Shown here in pieces: positions 1-9,682 of a stretch of 32,925 nt of DNA. The position numbers and the translations under genes were made by a program. The DNA is from Meiothermus sp. Lineage in GTDB: Bacteria; Deinococcota; Deinococci; Deinococcales; Thermaceae. Positions within the stretch are counted from its first letter, which is position 1. Each line of letters begins with the position of its first letter. The stretch is taken from positions 1-32,925 of the forward strand of contig NZ_JANWVH010000028.1 of NCBI RefSeq assembly GCF_025056915.1, in the 5' to 3' direction. The notes under the pieces are model-generated. The model was not told the DNA's origin, searched no databases, and saw nothing but the letters and a program-made list of their open reading frames with translations.

Positions 1-355
1 CGGCTGGTGGCGTGAAGGGCCAGGTCAGCCACCCCACCGGGCCTCCCCACAAGGTAGGGGAGGGACAGAGCGAGGCCAGGCGAGGTTTGACTTGATTCAC
101 TCACTGTGCGGGAGTGGTTGTACGGGCTTTTATGCGACACAGTACAAATACCATGGGCGCTCGAATGCTTTGCGGCGGTAGGAGCGGAAGGGCAGGGTGC
201 AGAGTCTGGGGGTGAGAGACCAACGACCCACCTCAGACCCCCCACTCTCACCTTGTGCATCCTCGAGAGTGGCTCGTACGCTTGAGGCTGTAACCACCCC
301 GGTTTTCGCTGGCCCATCCTGCGAAGGGCTTTCGTTTGTGCCCTAGACTGAGCGT
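1..355. other. Intergenic region upstream of rlmB, no gene recognised
   Basis: No convincing protein or tRNA is visible here. A 7-bp inverted repeat (CCTCCCC at 42-48, GGGGAGG at 57-63, 8-nt loop) has no T-run on either strand. A weak promoter-like pair, TTGTAC at 118-123 and TACAAA at 143-148, has a 19-nt spacer, longer than ideal. It precedes only a 20-codon reading frame starting at 153, which I do not call. The last bases hold the candidate -10 of rlmB. Confidence 0.4.
344..349 (+). promoter_or_regulatory. Candidate -10 box of rlmB (leaderless-type spacing)
   Basis: TAGACT fits the TAnnnT form of a -10 element and ends 6 nt before the rlmB ATG, so transcription would begin at or next to the start codon. 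No Shine-Dalgarno sequence lies between. No good -35 is visible, so this is suggestive only. Confidence 0.35.
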
Positions 356-1066
356 ATGCTGATCTACGGGCGCAACCCGGTCTTGGAAGCCCTGCGCGAG
401 GGCCAGGTGGGGCAGGTTTGGGTGGCCAGGGGCGTGGAGAACTGGCTTTTGAAGGAACTCGAGAAGCTGGGAGCCCCCTACAAGCTGGTGCCCCGCATCG
501 AGCTCGACCAGATGGTGCGAACCACCCAGCACCAGGGCCTGGTGGCCGAGATTGAAGAGGCCACCTATGCCGACCCGGAGGCCCCCTTCCGGCTGGCCCA
601 AAAACGCGGCGAGCAGCTCTTGCTGGTGGTGCTGGACGGTGTGACCGACCCGCGCAACTACGGGGCCCTCATTCGCAGCGCCTTTGCCCTTGGAGCGCAC
701 GGGGTGGTCACGGAAGAGCGCCGAAGTGCGCCCTTGTCGGCCCTGGTGCTCAAAGCCTCGGCAGGCACGGCCCGCAAGATTCCCCTGGTACAGGTCAAGA
801 ACATTGCGCGGTATCTGGAGCAAATCAAACAGCAGGGGGTCTGGGTGTATGGCACCAGCGGCAAAGTCAACAAGACCATTGCGGAGCTGGACTACCGCCG
901 CTCCCTGGCGGTTGTCATCGGCTCGGAAGGCGAGGGTATGCGCCGCTTAGTGACCGAGCACTGCGACGAGCTGGCCCGGATTCCCCTGGCCGAAGGGGCC
1001 GAGAGCCTGAACGCGGCAGTGGCCTTGGGGGTGGTGCTGTACCAGGTGCGGTTGGGGCGTGATTAA
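356..1066 (+). CDS. rlmB: RlmB/TrmH-family RNA 2'-O-ribose methyltransferase
   Basis: SPOUT-class SpoU methyltransferase of 236 aa, the usual length. Family members of the RlmB type methylate the 2'-OH of G2251 in 23S rRNA using S-adenosylmethionine. An N-terminal substrate-binding domain (about residues 1-75, starting MLIYGRNPVLEAL) precedes the knotted catalytic domain. The three SpoU motifs are visible: motif 1 with Asn101 and Arg107 (DGVTDPRNYGALIRSA), motif 2 IGSEGEG at 188-194, and motif 3 ESLNAAVA at 216-223. The ATG at 356 has no Shine-Dalgarno sequence but has a TAnnnT box 6 nt upstream, suggesting a leaderless message. It converges on mltG. The exact target nucleotide cannot be told from sequence; TrmH-like tRNA methylation is the alternative. 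Confidence 0.9.
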   Translation: MLIYGRNPVLEALREGQVGQVWVARGVENWLLKELEKLGAPYKLVPRIELDQMVRTTQHQGLVAEIEEATYADPEAPFRLAQKRGEQLLLVVLDGVTDPRNYGALIRSAFALGAHGVVTEERRSAPLSALVLKASAGTARKIPLVQVKNIARYLEQIKQQGVWVYGTSGKVNKTIAELDYRRSLAVVIGSEGEGMRRLVTEHCDELARIPLAEGAESLNAAVALGVVLYQVRLGRD

Positions 1067-1202
1067 GGCGGTTTCGGCAACACTAATTAGTTCATAGTGC
1101 AGCCTCGAGGGCCTGCGAGGCCAAAGGTGTGTGCCAACCGGTTATGTGCTGCAGGCCATTAAACACGGATTGTCAAGTTATGAGCCCTGGGTCATGGGCA
1201 GA

Positions 1203-2276
1203 CTAGCGGTAATACTTTGCTGTATCGCGCAGGTGCCCCTGAAAGTCCACGTTCAGGAACAAACGCCCCTGGGCGTGCAGGAAGTACAGGTATTTCTGGC
1301 CCTTATCGTTGGTGCGGGTGGGGTTGAGCACGGCCCGCAGGGCTTCAGCACCGGGGTTGCCGATGGCCCCGGGGGGCAGGCCGCGCCGGGTATAGCTGTT
1401 GTAGGGGGTGTCTTTCTCAAAGTCGCCGGCGCTGCGGTTGAGTTCGGGCAGGCGCTTGCCCAGGCCGTAGGCCACGGTAGGGTCGGCCTGGAGGGGCATC
1501 CCGAGTTCCAGGCGGTTCAGGAATATGCCAGCTATAACGGGCTTTTCGCTGCTGTTGGCGGCCTCGGCCTGCACGATGGAGGCCAGCGTGACCCAGTCGT
1601 GGATGCTCAGTCCAAGCTGCTTCAGGCGGCTCTGGGCCGAGGGCGTGAACTCCTGTTGCATGCGGCGGGTCATAGTCCGGATGACGTCCTCGGCGGTGTA
1701 GTCGAGGGGGAACTCGTAGGTCGCGGGGAAGAGGTAGCCCTCGAGGCTTGGCCCAAGGGCCTCAGCGGGGCGCAGCTCGGCGGGCGGGCTGTTGACCAGC
1801 TCCAGGAACCGGGGGCCGTCCAGGTTGTTTTCGCTCAGGCGCTGGGCCATGTCCACCGCCCGCCAGCCTTCGGGGAAGGTGATGCGCACCGTGAGGGGGC
1901 GTGATTCGTCGGTAATGGCCAGGGCCAGAGCCCGCAGGCCCTTGCCCTCGAGCTTGTAGTAGCCGGGTTTGAGCTCTTTGTCCTGCCCGGAAAAGCGCAG
2001 GTACAGGGCAAACAGGTAGCCCGAGCGCACCAGCCCGGCCTGCTCGAGCAAGCGCCCCACGGCGGCGGCCCCGCTGCCCTTGGGAATGCGAATCTCGGCG
2101 GTGGTGCCGGTGGGCCCCATCAGGTAGAGGGCGTAGCCCAGCATCCCCGCCACCAGCGCAAACATGAACAGCACCCCCCGCAGAATCCAGCGGTTTGGCG
2201 ACTTGCCCCGCTCCTGGGGGTCGTCGGGGCTGGCGGGCGGCGGGTCGGGCAGGGGGGGCTTGTTGGTTTCGTCCAT
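1203..2276 (-). CDS. mltG: Endolytic murein transglycosylase MltG (YceG-like)
   Basis: Inner-membrane lytic transglycosylase that cleaves nascent glycan strands and is thought to end peptidoglycan polymerisation. The 357-aa protein has a Pro-rich cytoplasmic N-terminus, one membrane segment at about 32-52, a LysM-like region at about 60-120 and the YceG catalytic domain. The conserved LASIVQAEA segment places the probable catalytic Glu at 238, followed by the family signature GMPLQADPTVAYGLG at 259-273 and PYNSYTRRGLPPGAI at 291-305. ATG at 2276 has GGAG about 9 nt upstream. It lies 23 nt downstream of ruvX and is probably co-transcribed; ruvX-mltG adjacency is also known in Firmicutes, where alaS is close by. 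Confidence 0.93.
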   Translation of the reverse strand: MDETNKPPLPDPPPASPDDPQERGKSPNRWILRGVLFMFALVAGMLGYALYLMGPTGTTAEIRIPKGSGAAAVGRLLEQAGLVRSGYLFALYLRFSGQDKELKPGYYKLEGKGLRALALAITDESRPLTVRITFPEGWRAVDMAQRLSENNLDGPRFLELVNSPPAELRPAEALGPSLEGYLFPATYEFPLDYTAEDVIRTMTRRMQQEFTPSAQSRLKQLGLSIHDWVTLASIVQAEAANSSEKPVIAGIFLNRLELGMPLQADPTVAYGLGKRLPELNRSAGDFEKDTPYNSYTRRGLPPGAIGNPGAEALRAVLNPTRTNDKGQKYLYFLHAQGRLFLNVDFQGHLRDTAKYYR

Positions 2277-2299
2277 GCGGGATACTCCGTAATGTGGGG

Positions 2300-2704
2300 T
2301 CAGGCCCGTGCCAAATACGACTCGAGCAGCGCAATGGCGGCTGCTTCGTCCAGCTTACCCTTCTCCTGCCGGATGCGCTTAGGGGCGCTCATCAGGCGTT
2401 GCTGGCCTTGCTTGGTGGTGAAACGCTCGTCCATCAGCTCAACCTGCATTCCTCTTCCCCGCATGGCCTCCACCAGGGCCAGCACCCGCTCGGCCTGGGC
2501 GCTCAGGCTGCCATCGGTACGCAGGGGCAGGCCCACCACAAAGCGCTCGGCCCGCTCCTGCTCGGCCAGGGCAGCCAGGGCTTTGAGGTCGGCCTCCAGG
2601 CTGGTGCGCACCAGATAGCCCCGACCAAAAGCCCAAGGCGAGCCCGTCTCGCCGACGGCCAGGCCAATCCGGGCCTCTCCCACATCCAGCGCCACCACTT
2701 TCAC
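2300..2704 (-). CDS. ruvX: Putative pre-16S rRNA nuclease / Holliday junction resolvase YqgF
   Basis: RNase H-fold YqgF/RuvX protein, 134 aa, normal for the family. The E. coli homologue matures the 5' end of 16S rRNA; a Holliday-junction role was the earlier proposal. Conserved acidic residues are visible: Asp7 ([13 protein letters not shown]), Glu93 in DERFTT and Asp119 in DEAAA, together with [11 protein letters not shown] at 56-66. The start is GTG at 2704 with no clear Shine-Dalgarno sequence; an AATAAT box at 2712-2717 (minus strand) lies 7 nt upstream, hinting at a leaderless transcript. It is the first gene of the ruvX-mltG pair and divergent from the reductase gene. Confidence 0.92.
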   Translation of the reverse strand: MKVVALDVGEARIGLAVGETGSPWAFGRGYLVRTSLEADLKALAALAEQERAERFVVGLPLRTDGSLSAQAERVLALVEAMRGRGMQVELMDERFTTKQGQQRLMSAPKRIRQEKGKLDEAAAIALLESYLARA

Positions 2705-2780
2705 CCTTGCTATTATTTCGTTTAGCCGCCTCGAGAAAATGAGGATTTAAGGCCGAGTTCAATTTCGTGCCTGGGGGGCG

Positions 2781-2813
2781 CTGCCGTGAGGGCAGTTCAC
2801 CGGGCGAAGCCGG
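2781..2813 (+). other. Two adjacent small hairpins in the ruvX/reductase divergent region
   Basis: CTGCC (2781-2785) pairs with GGCAG (2791-2795) over a 5-nt loop, and CCGG (2800-2803) pairs with CCGG (2810-2813) over GCGAAG. They sit in a 262-bp divergent intergenic region, about 150 nt ahead of the reductase start, together with a TATGAT box at 2896-2901. No known riboswitch was recognised. Short GC-rich stems are common by chance in such a genome. Confidence 0.25.
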
Positions 2814-2966
2814 CCAGCCATGGCGTTTGCAATCAGAGGGGGCGTTCCCTTGCGGCTTACCGCTCAGGCCATGCGAAGACCCCCTGCCGATGGGATATGA
2901 TTTGCAGAGTCGGTACGGAGCCGACCCACCACCCTATTTCACAAACAGGCCGGAGGAATGTACAAA

Positions 2967-4334
<1,368 letters not shown>

Positions 4335-4370
4335 GCAGGGCCGAGGGTTGGTGGTCTATGGACAGCAGCC

Positions 4371-4476
4371 TATCGCGCCCTTTACAGACGTGACTGCCTA
4401 TCCAGGCGGCCACTGTTCTGTCCAGGACAAAGCTTTCTTATAGTCGAATGGCTCTAAATATGTGAAGAGCGCTCTA
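4371..4476 (-). repeat. MITE-like dispersed repeat, copy A (106 bp)
   Basis: Read on the minus strand this intergenic block begins TA-GAGCGCTCTTCACATATT and aligns over almost its whole length with copy B (24715-24864, plus strand). Both ends are bounded by TA, and the ends form imperfect terminal inverted repeats (10 of the first 14 bases after TA match by eye). Internally it has the GCTCT...AGAGC subterminal stem and the GTCCTGGACAGAAC imperfect hairpin. It fills the gap between the convergent reductase and peptidase genes. No transposase is encoded, so any mobility would need a transposase elsewhere. Confidence 0.7.
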
Positions 4477-4491
4477 GACCATCAACCTTGA

Positions 4492-5073
4492 CTATCGCTG
4501 TACCCAGCCTGTCCAGCGATAGGCGGTGGCCATGGCCCGGCGGAGGGTTGCTGGGTCGGGTGGGTGGGTGAGCAGGCGCTCGAGGTCGGCCTCGGAGATG
4601 GAGGCAAAGGCCGGTGCGGTGGGCCTTTCCCCAGCAAAGCGCATGGCCATCCCCTCGGCCTTCCAGCGCGGCCAGCCCTCGGGCTGGGCCAGGTGGAACA
4701 GCTCGTGGCGCAGGGTGCGCTCGAGGCCTCCCCGCAAAAGAACCGGCAGACGCTGGGTGTCAATCCGGTTCTGGCCTCGGTGGGCCGCCGCCAGCACAAA
4801 CCAGGGCAGCCGGGTGGAGGCCGTGTAGGACTTCAGGTCGGGGTGGATGACCACCCGCACGGCGGGCAGCAAGTAGCCCATTTGTTGCAGGTCCCGCCGG
4901 GCTTGCCGCAAGACCCTGAACACCTCGGGGAGGTGTAGCGCGTCGGGGCTCCGGGCGTACTGCACCACGAAGCCGGGGGCCAGGGCCTTTTGCCAGGGCT
5001 GGGCCAGGGCCGGAGGCAGGGCCATGAGCCAGACCGCGCACAGCAACAGGAGGGGCAGCCGAGGGGAGGCCAT
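4492..5073 (-). CDS. Exported MA-clan metallopeptidase-like protein
   Basis: A 193-aa protein with an N-terminal signal peptide (about residues 1-24, ending ALA before QPW). It contains a zinc-metallopeptidase motif HELFH at 123-127 and a candidate third ligand Glu140 in WPRWKAEGMAM, the spacing and context of peptidase-MA-like gluzincins. It lies 30 nt downstream of the alpha-2-macroglobulin gene and is probably co-transcribed. GGAG lies about 8 nt before the ATG at 5073. The substrate is unknown. A role alongside the macroglobulin is only an inference from position; the domain is small and could be a degenerate peptidase, although the core zinc motif is intact. Confidence 0.75.
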   Translation of the reverse strand: MASPRLPLLLLCAVWLMALPPALAQPWQKALAPGFVVQYARSPDALHLPEVFRVLRQARRDLQQMGYLLPAVRVVIHPDLKSYTASTRLPWFVLAAAHRGQNRIDTQRLPVLLRGGLERTLRHELFHLAQPEGWPRWKAEGMAMRFAGERPTAPAFASISEADLERLLTHPPDPATLRRAMATAYRWTGWVQR

Positions 5074-5103
5074 CCGGCTTCTCCGGCAAGAGGTGCTGCT
5101 TCC

Positions 5104-8100
5104 TCACTCCGTAACCCGCACCTGCCGCACCGTGCCCACCCCCCGCACCTCCGGCTCGTACATCAGCCAGGCCAGGGTGGGCAGAGCGGTGAAGAGGCCC
5201 GGGGTCTCGGCCCGCAGGACGTAGGTGAAGGTGACGGGGCCCTGGAGGTAGCTGAAGAAGAACTCCACCTGCCGGTCGCGGATCTCCCGCCCGTCGAACC
5301 AGTAGTTCCAGCCGTAGTAATCGTCGCCGAAGCGGGAGCGCACGCCGGCGATGCGGAAGGAGTCGTCGTTTTCCACCACGCTAAAGCCCGCCGGGGTGGG
5401 CTCTTCCACCACCACATACCGCACCGCCCCCTGCTCGGGGCGCAGGGTGAGGGTGACCACCAGAAGCTCGCCCGCCTTCACCGGGCCGCCCAGGGGGCTG
5501 CGCTCGTACACGTAGCGTTCGGCCTTGGCGTCGTAGCGGGGGGTGAGCTTCTCGTAGGTGCGGGCCACCCGCAGGCCCCGGGCCTCGGGGCGCAGGTACT
5601 CGCGTTCTTCGAAGTAGGCCACGCTGCCGCTTAGGTAGATGCGGCTCTGGCTCGTGACCTGCACCTCGTTGGCACCCACCCGCAGGCCTTCCAGGGCCAG
5701 TTCGGCGCCCTGGGCTGGCACCCGCAGGGTCTGGGTCTGCCCGTTGACCGCGACCTCGACTTCTTGCTCGAGGGGTTGCTCGCCGGTGGCTCTGGCCAGG
5801 GCCAGCGCGGCCACCACCACGGCGGCGGTGTCCTTGGTGGAAACCCAGCGGGCGCCTTTGCGCTCCAGGAGGAGCCAGTTCACGATTTTCGGGATGGCCG
5901 GGTGGTTCGGGCGCAGTTTGGCCAGGGCTTCCAGACCCCGGGCGGTGGCCTCGAGGCGGTCGTCGTTCCAGGCAAAGCGGGGGGCCCGCACCTCCCAGTA
6001 GGCGCTGCGCTCCCGTTCGGTCAGTTTAGTCAGCAGGCCATCCAGGGCCCGCTCGGCCTGGGCCCGGTTGCCGTTCTGCTGGTAGGCCAGCACGATTAGC
6101 GCATGGCCGTAGGGGGTGAGGTCGCGCCGGGTCAGGTAGTCTTGCAGGTAGCCCAAATCCAAGGGTTGGGTGGACTGGAAAGCGGTGCGGCTCAGCAGGG
6201 GACGACCCGCTTGTAGTACGCCAGGTCGCCAGCCCTGGGGCAAATAGCGGGGCCCGGCCAGGGCGAAGGCATAGGCGGCGTAGGCCACCGCGTCGGCGGC
6301 GTAGGTTTCGGCGTCGGGCCGGTTCAGGGTTTTGAGCAGGTACTCTACGCCCCGCCTGAGCACGTCCTCCCGCACCACATAGCCGGCCTCCTGGGCTTGT
6401 AAAAGCCCGGTGAGCACGTACGAGGTGATGTACAGCGAGGAGTCGTCGTTTTGCCAGAAGCCCCAGCCACCGTCGTCGTGCTGGAGGTCGTAGAGGCGCT
6501 TCAGCCCGGCGGCCACGAAGTCGTCGAGGTTGGCCGCAACCTCCTGGGGTAGCCGGGCCAGCGCCCCCGCTTGCTTGGCCAGCAGGCTGGGCAGGAAGCG
6601 GCTCATGGTCTGCTCGGAGCAGCCATAAGGATACCCGGCCAGATACCCAAGCGCCGGGGTGACGGCGGCGGCCAGCGAGGGGGTCAGGTAGAGCTTGCCC
6701 CTGGTCTGGACGAGGTCGGTATTGGGTGGCAGGGTGAATCTCCAGCTATCACCCGATTGAGAGGCCCAGCCCAGCTCTTGCTTGAGCCCTTTGGGGAAGA
6801 TGGGCAGCTGGGTACGCAGGGCATCCGAGGCCGCAGGGGTGAGGGCCGAGGCTTGCAGGGTGGCGGTACCGCTCTGGTCGGCCCGCACCCGGTAGCCTGC
6901 CGCCGTCCGGCCCCCAGTGGGGAGCTGAGCCAGGGTGGTGGGGGGCGTGAGCAGGCTCAGACCGGTGGCCTCGAGCCTGAGCTGCCCCGCCTGGTTTTCG
7001 CTCAGGTTGTTCTGCCCAATCACCCGCAGGGTGGCCTCGTCCCCGCGCACCAAAAAGCGCGGGGCGCTGAGGCGGGCAATCACCGGCAGGGTGGTGGTGA
7101 CGGTCTGGGTGGCCTGCCCCACGCTGTCCGAGAGGGTGATGGCCCTGGCGGTCAGGCGCCACTGGGTCAGGTTGTCGGGAAACCTGGCCTCGAGGGTGGC
7201 CTCGCCCTGTTCGCCCGTCTCCACGCTGGGCAGCCACAGGATGGTATCGCGGAAGTCCTCGCGCACCCTGGGCAAGGCCGCCGAGTCCTTGGCCTGCCCG
7301 AAGACGGCCTTGTCCAAAGGAGCCCGGGCCGCCGTGCTGGGGGCGGGGGCCACATTGCCGAAGTAGTAGCCCCCGGCGGTCTGGGTGCCCACCAGGTTGT
7401 TCTTCAAAGCCCAGAAGAAGGCGCGGATGTCCGGGGCCTTCTCGGGGCGCACCAGGTAGATGGCCTCGTCCACCAGCCCCAGCGTGACCTGGCTTTTCAC
7501 CGGGCGGCCCTGGGCATCGGTCACCTTGAGCCGGTAGGTGGCGGTCTCGCCGGGCTTGTAGGTGGCTTTATCCGAGGCCACCGCGACGTTCAGGAATTTC
7601 TCGCTGGGCGGCAGCAAAAAGCCGGCCACTTCGGTGTAATACTCTCCACCGCCCAGCACCGTGACCGAGAGGTAGCCGTTGGGGGCCATCTCCGGGGTGA
7701 GCTTGAGTGCGTAGGTGAAGGTGGAGCCCCTAAAGCGCACAATCTCGGGCCGGGCCAGGCGCTCCCCTTCCAGGTTGACCAGCGCCCAGCCGTCCGCCAC
7801 CGGCGACTGCACCACGAAGCGGGCGGTTTCGCCGGGGCGGTACTCGGGTTTATCGGGGGTAATTTTCAGGCTTTTGTAGCCCCAGAACCAATACGAACCG
7901 TCCGAGACCCAGACCTGTTCCTCGGCCTGGGTGGCCCGTCCGGCCCCGTCGCGGGCCTCCACCACCAGGGCGTAGGCCCCCTGCCGGGGCAGCCGCAGGC
8001 GCAGGGTGGCCTCACCCCTGGCGTCGGTGCGGCCTTGCAGGCGCAGGGTGCGCTCGCGCTGCTCGCCCTGGCCCCGCACCCAGTAGGCGCGGCTCGCGGT

Positions 8101-9570
8101 CAGGCTGAAGGGCAGCGAGACGGGGTTGCCCTCGAGGTCCTGGGCCCGCACGGTGGCGATCAGGGTGTCCTGGGTCTGGTAGGCGTACTGGTCGGTACGG
8201 ATGTCCAGCACAACCCCCGCGCGGTAGGCGGTGATGAAGCCGGTGCCGCTAATCTCGCGCCCGGCCTCGTCGCTGACGCCGGCCTCGAGGGTCAGCCGGT
8301 AGTCCTCGGCCTCGGGCTTCAGGGGCAGCTCCACCACCAGTTCCCCCTGGGCATTGAGCCGCCCCTCGCCCCGCTCTATGATCTTGCCCTCGTAGCTGTC
8401 CTCGAACTCGTAGCTCTGGTAGAAGCCGTAGCTCGAGGTATACGCAAAACGGTAGTAGGGCCGCTGAATGAGGGCATAGCTCACCCGCCCCCCCGCCACC
8501 GGCCCGCCAAAGAGGTACTCCCCCTTCACCAAAAAGCGGGCCTTTTCTCCCTGCACCGCCACCTTTTTCTCCGAGGTGACCTCCACCCGATACTCCGGCT
8601 TGACGAACTCCTGCACCTCGAACTCGCCCGAGTGCTCCTCGCCCCCCAGCCGGGCCACCAATGTGTAGGTGCCCAGCCGCGCGTCCAGCCCAAGGCGCAG
8701 CTGCCCGCTAAAGCTGCCGTAGGCGTCGGTGGTGAAGCGGCCCGAAAACACCTCGGCATCGTCGCTGTCGCGCACCACCGCCTCCACCGGCTGCCCCGCC
8801 ACCGGCTTCAGACCGCTTGCGCTGCGGGCCGTCCCCTTGAAAAACACCGTATGGCCGGGGCGGTAGACCGGGCGGTCGGTGACCAGGTAGACCCGGTTTT
8901 GCTCCCGGTTCCAGCTTTGCCAGTAGGCGTTGCTGAAGGCCCAGGAGGTGCCCGAGCGGGCAGCCACAAAAAGGCCATCGGTGCTCTTCAGCTGGCTTCT
9001 AAGCTGCGCCAGCCCGCCTTCGGCCCGTACCTGCTGCACGATGCGCCGGTTTTGCGAAAGGAACACCTGTGCGGTGCGGGGCTGCCCATTGCTCAGGCTG
9101 GCGGTGTAGACCAGCAGGCTCTGTGGGTCGGACTTGACCACCAGCCCCAGGCGGGTGACCAGAACCAGGGTGGCCGAGGTGGGGCGTGGGGCGCCGATCT
9201 GGGCCAGGTACAGCCCTTCGGGCAGGCGCCCCAGGGTCACGTTGCCATAGGGGTTGTTGCGGGCGCGAAAGACCGGCACGGTTCGCACCGGCGACAGACT
9301 GAGCTCGCGGGTTCGCTGAAAATCGCGCGGCCCGCCCAGCTCCACCACCCTCTCGGGGTTTTGAATCTTGAGGAGGCGAATCTGGCTGCGGCCCCCCTCT
9401 GGCAGAAAATACTCCAGCCGCACCGGCTGGGTGGGGCTATAGGTGCCGCCCCCATACAACTGGGGTTCCTGGCGCTGGGCCGAGCTGGGGAGGCCCATCA
9501 AGATTAGCCCCAGCAAACCCATTCCCGTTTTCCAAAAACGCTTCAGACCCTGCCAGTAGCTGCCTTTCAT
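5104..9570 (-). CDS. Alpha-2-macroglobulin family protein with intact thioester motif
   Basis: Large 1488-aa exported protein. Eukaryotic alpha-2-macroglobulins trap proteases through a bait region and a reactive Cys-Gln thioester; bacterial ones are proposed to protect the cell envelope. The signal peptide is residues 1 to about 31, with no lipobox Cys, so it is probably soluble in the envelope rather than a lipoprotein. Repeated beta-sandwich MG domains carry motifs such as PVYRPGHTVFFKG, PEYRPGETARF and ATYKPGETATY, followed by the conserved LVDEAIYLV and REDFRDTILWLP (about 770). The thioester motif GCSEQ is at 983-987, in a helical domain with Gly/Trp-rich repeats. The stretch between LVDEAIYLV and REDFRDT is the candidate bait region. 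ATG at 9570 follows GAGGTGGT. It lies downstream of the DUF1175 gene, as in the E. coli yfaS-yfaT neighbourhood. Confidence 0.9.
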   Translation of the reverse strand: MKGSYWQGLKRFWKTGMGLLGLILMGLPSSAQRQEPQLYGGGTYSPTQPVRLEYFLPEGGRSQIRLLKIQNPERVVELGGPRDFQRTRELSLSPVRTVPVFRARNNPYGNVTLGRLPEGLYLAQIGAPRPTSATLVLVTRLGLVVKSDPQSLLVYTASLSNGQPRTAQVFLSQNRRIVQQVRAEGGLAQLRSQLKSTDGLFVAARSGTSWAFSNAYWQSWNREQNRVYLVTDRPVYRPGHTVFFKGTARSASGLKPVAGQPVEAVVRDSDDAEVFSGRFTTDAYGSFSGQLRLGLDARLGTYTLVARLGGEEHSGEFEVQEFVKPEYRVEVTSEKKVAVQGEKARFLVKGEYLFGGPVAGGRVSYALIQRPYYRFAYTSSYGFYQSYEFEDSYEGKIIERGEGRLNAQGELVVELPLKPEAEDYRLTLEAGVSDEAGREISGTGFITAYRAGVVLDIRTDQYAYQTQDTLIATVRAQDLEGNPVSLPFSLTASRAYWVRGQGEQRERTLRLQGRTDARGEATLRLRLPRQGAYALVVEARDGAGRATQAEEQVWVSDGSYWFWGYKSLKITPDKPEYRPGETARFVVQSPVADGWALVNLEGERLARPEIVRFRGSTFTYALKLTPEMAPNGYLSVTVLGGGEYYTEVAGFLLPPSEKFLNVAVASDKATYKPGETATYRLKVTDAQGRPVKSQVTLGLVDEAIYLVRPEKAPDIRAFFWALKNNLVGTQTAGGYYFGNVAPAPSTAARAPLDKAVFGQAKDSAALPRVREDFRDTILWLPSVETGEQGEATLEARFPDNLTQWRLTARAITLSDSVGQATQTVTTTLPVIARLSAPRFLVRGDEATLRVIGQNNLSENQAGQLRLEATGLSLLTPPTTLAQLPTGGRTAAGYRVRADQSGTATLQASALTPAASDALRTQLPIFPKGLKQELGWASQSGDSWRFTLPPNTDLVQTRGKLYLTPSLAAAVTPALGYLAGYPYGCSEQTMSRFLPSLLAKQAGALARLPQEVAANLDDFVAAGLKRLYDLQHDDGGWGFWQNDDSSLYITSYVLTGLLQAQEAGYVVREDVLRRGVEYLLKTLNRPDAETYAADAVAYAAYAFALAGPRYLPQGWRPGVLQAGRPLLSRTAFQSTQPLDLGYLQDYLTRRDLTPYGHALIVLAYQQNGNRAQAERALDGLLTKLTERERSAYWEVRAPRFAWNDDRLEATARGLEALAKLRPNHPAIPKIVNWLLLERKGARWVSTKDTAAVVVAALALARATGEQPLEQEVEVAVNGQTQTLRVPAQGAELALEGLRVGANEVQVTSQSRIYLSGSVAYFEEREYLRPEARGLRVARTYEKLTPRYDAKAERYVYERSPLGGPVKAGELLVVTLTLRPEQGAVRYVVVEEPTPAGFSVVENDDSFRIAGVRSRFGDDYYGWNYWFDGREIRDRQVEFFFSYLQGPVTFTYVLRAETPGLFTALPTLAWLMYEPEVRGVGTVRQVRVTE

Positions 9571-9682
9571 ACCACCTCGCCTGGTTGCGGTTTCCTGATG
9601 ATGCGCCTACCCCTCGTACGCTTTGGTGGTTCGGCGGGAGGGGCGAGGACGGACTGGGAATGGGGTCTCATATGGGCCTGGG

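Noticed and set aside
153-215. 20-codon frame from ATG 153 behind a promoter-like TTGTAC/TACAAA pair
   Set aside because: Too short, 19-nt spacer, Gly/Arg-rich product with no resemblance to anything recognised.
1067-1202. Rho-independent terminator between convergent rlmB and mltG
   Set aside because: Only short stems (for example GGCCT/AGGCC) without a T-run on either strand.
6571-9507. 978-codon open frame on the plus strand opposite the macroglobulin gene
   Set aside because: It is a frame shadow in GC-rich DNA: the product is rich in Gly, Gln, His, Ala and Pro with no domain, and the opposite strand encodes a clear conserved protein.
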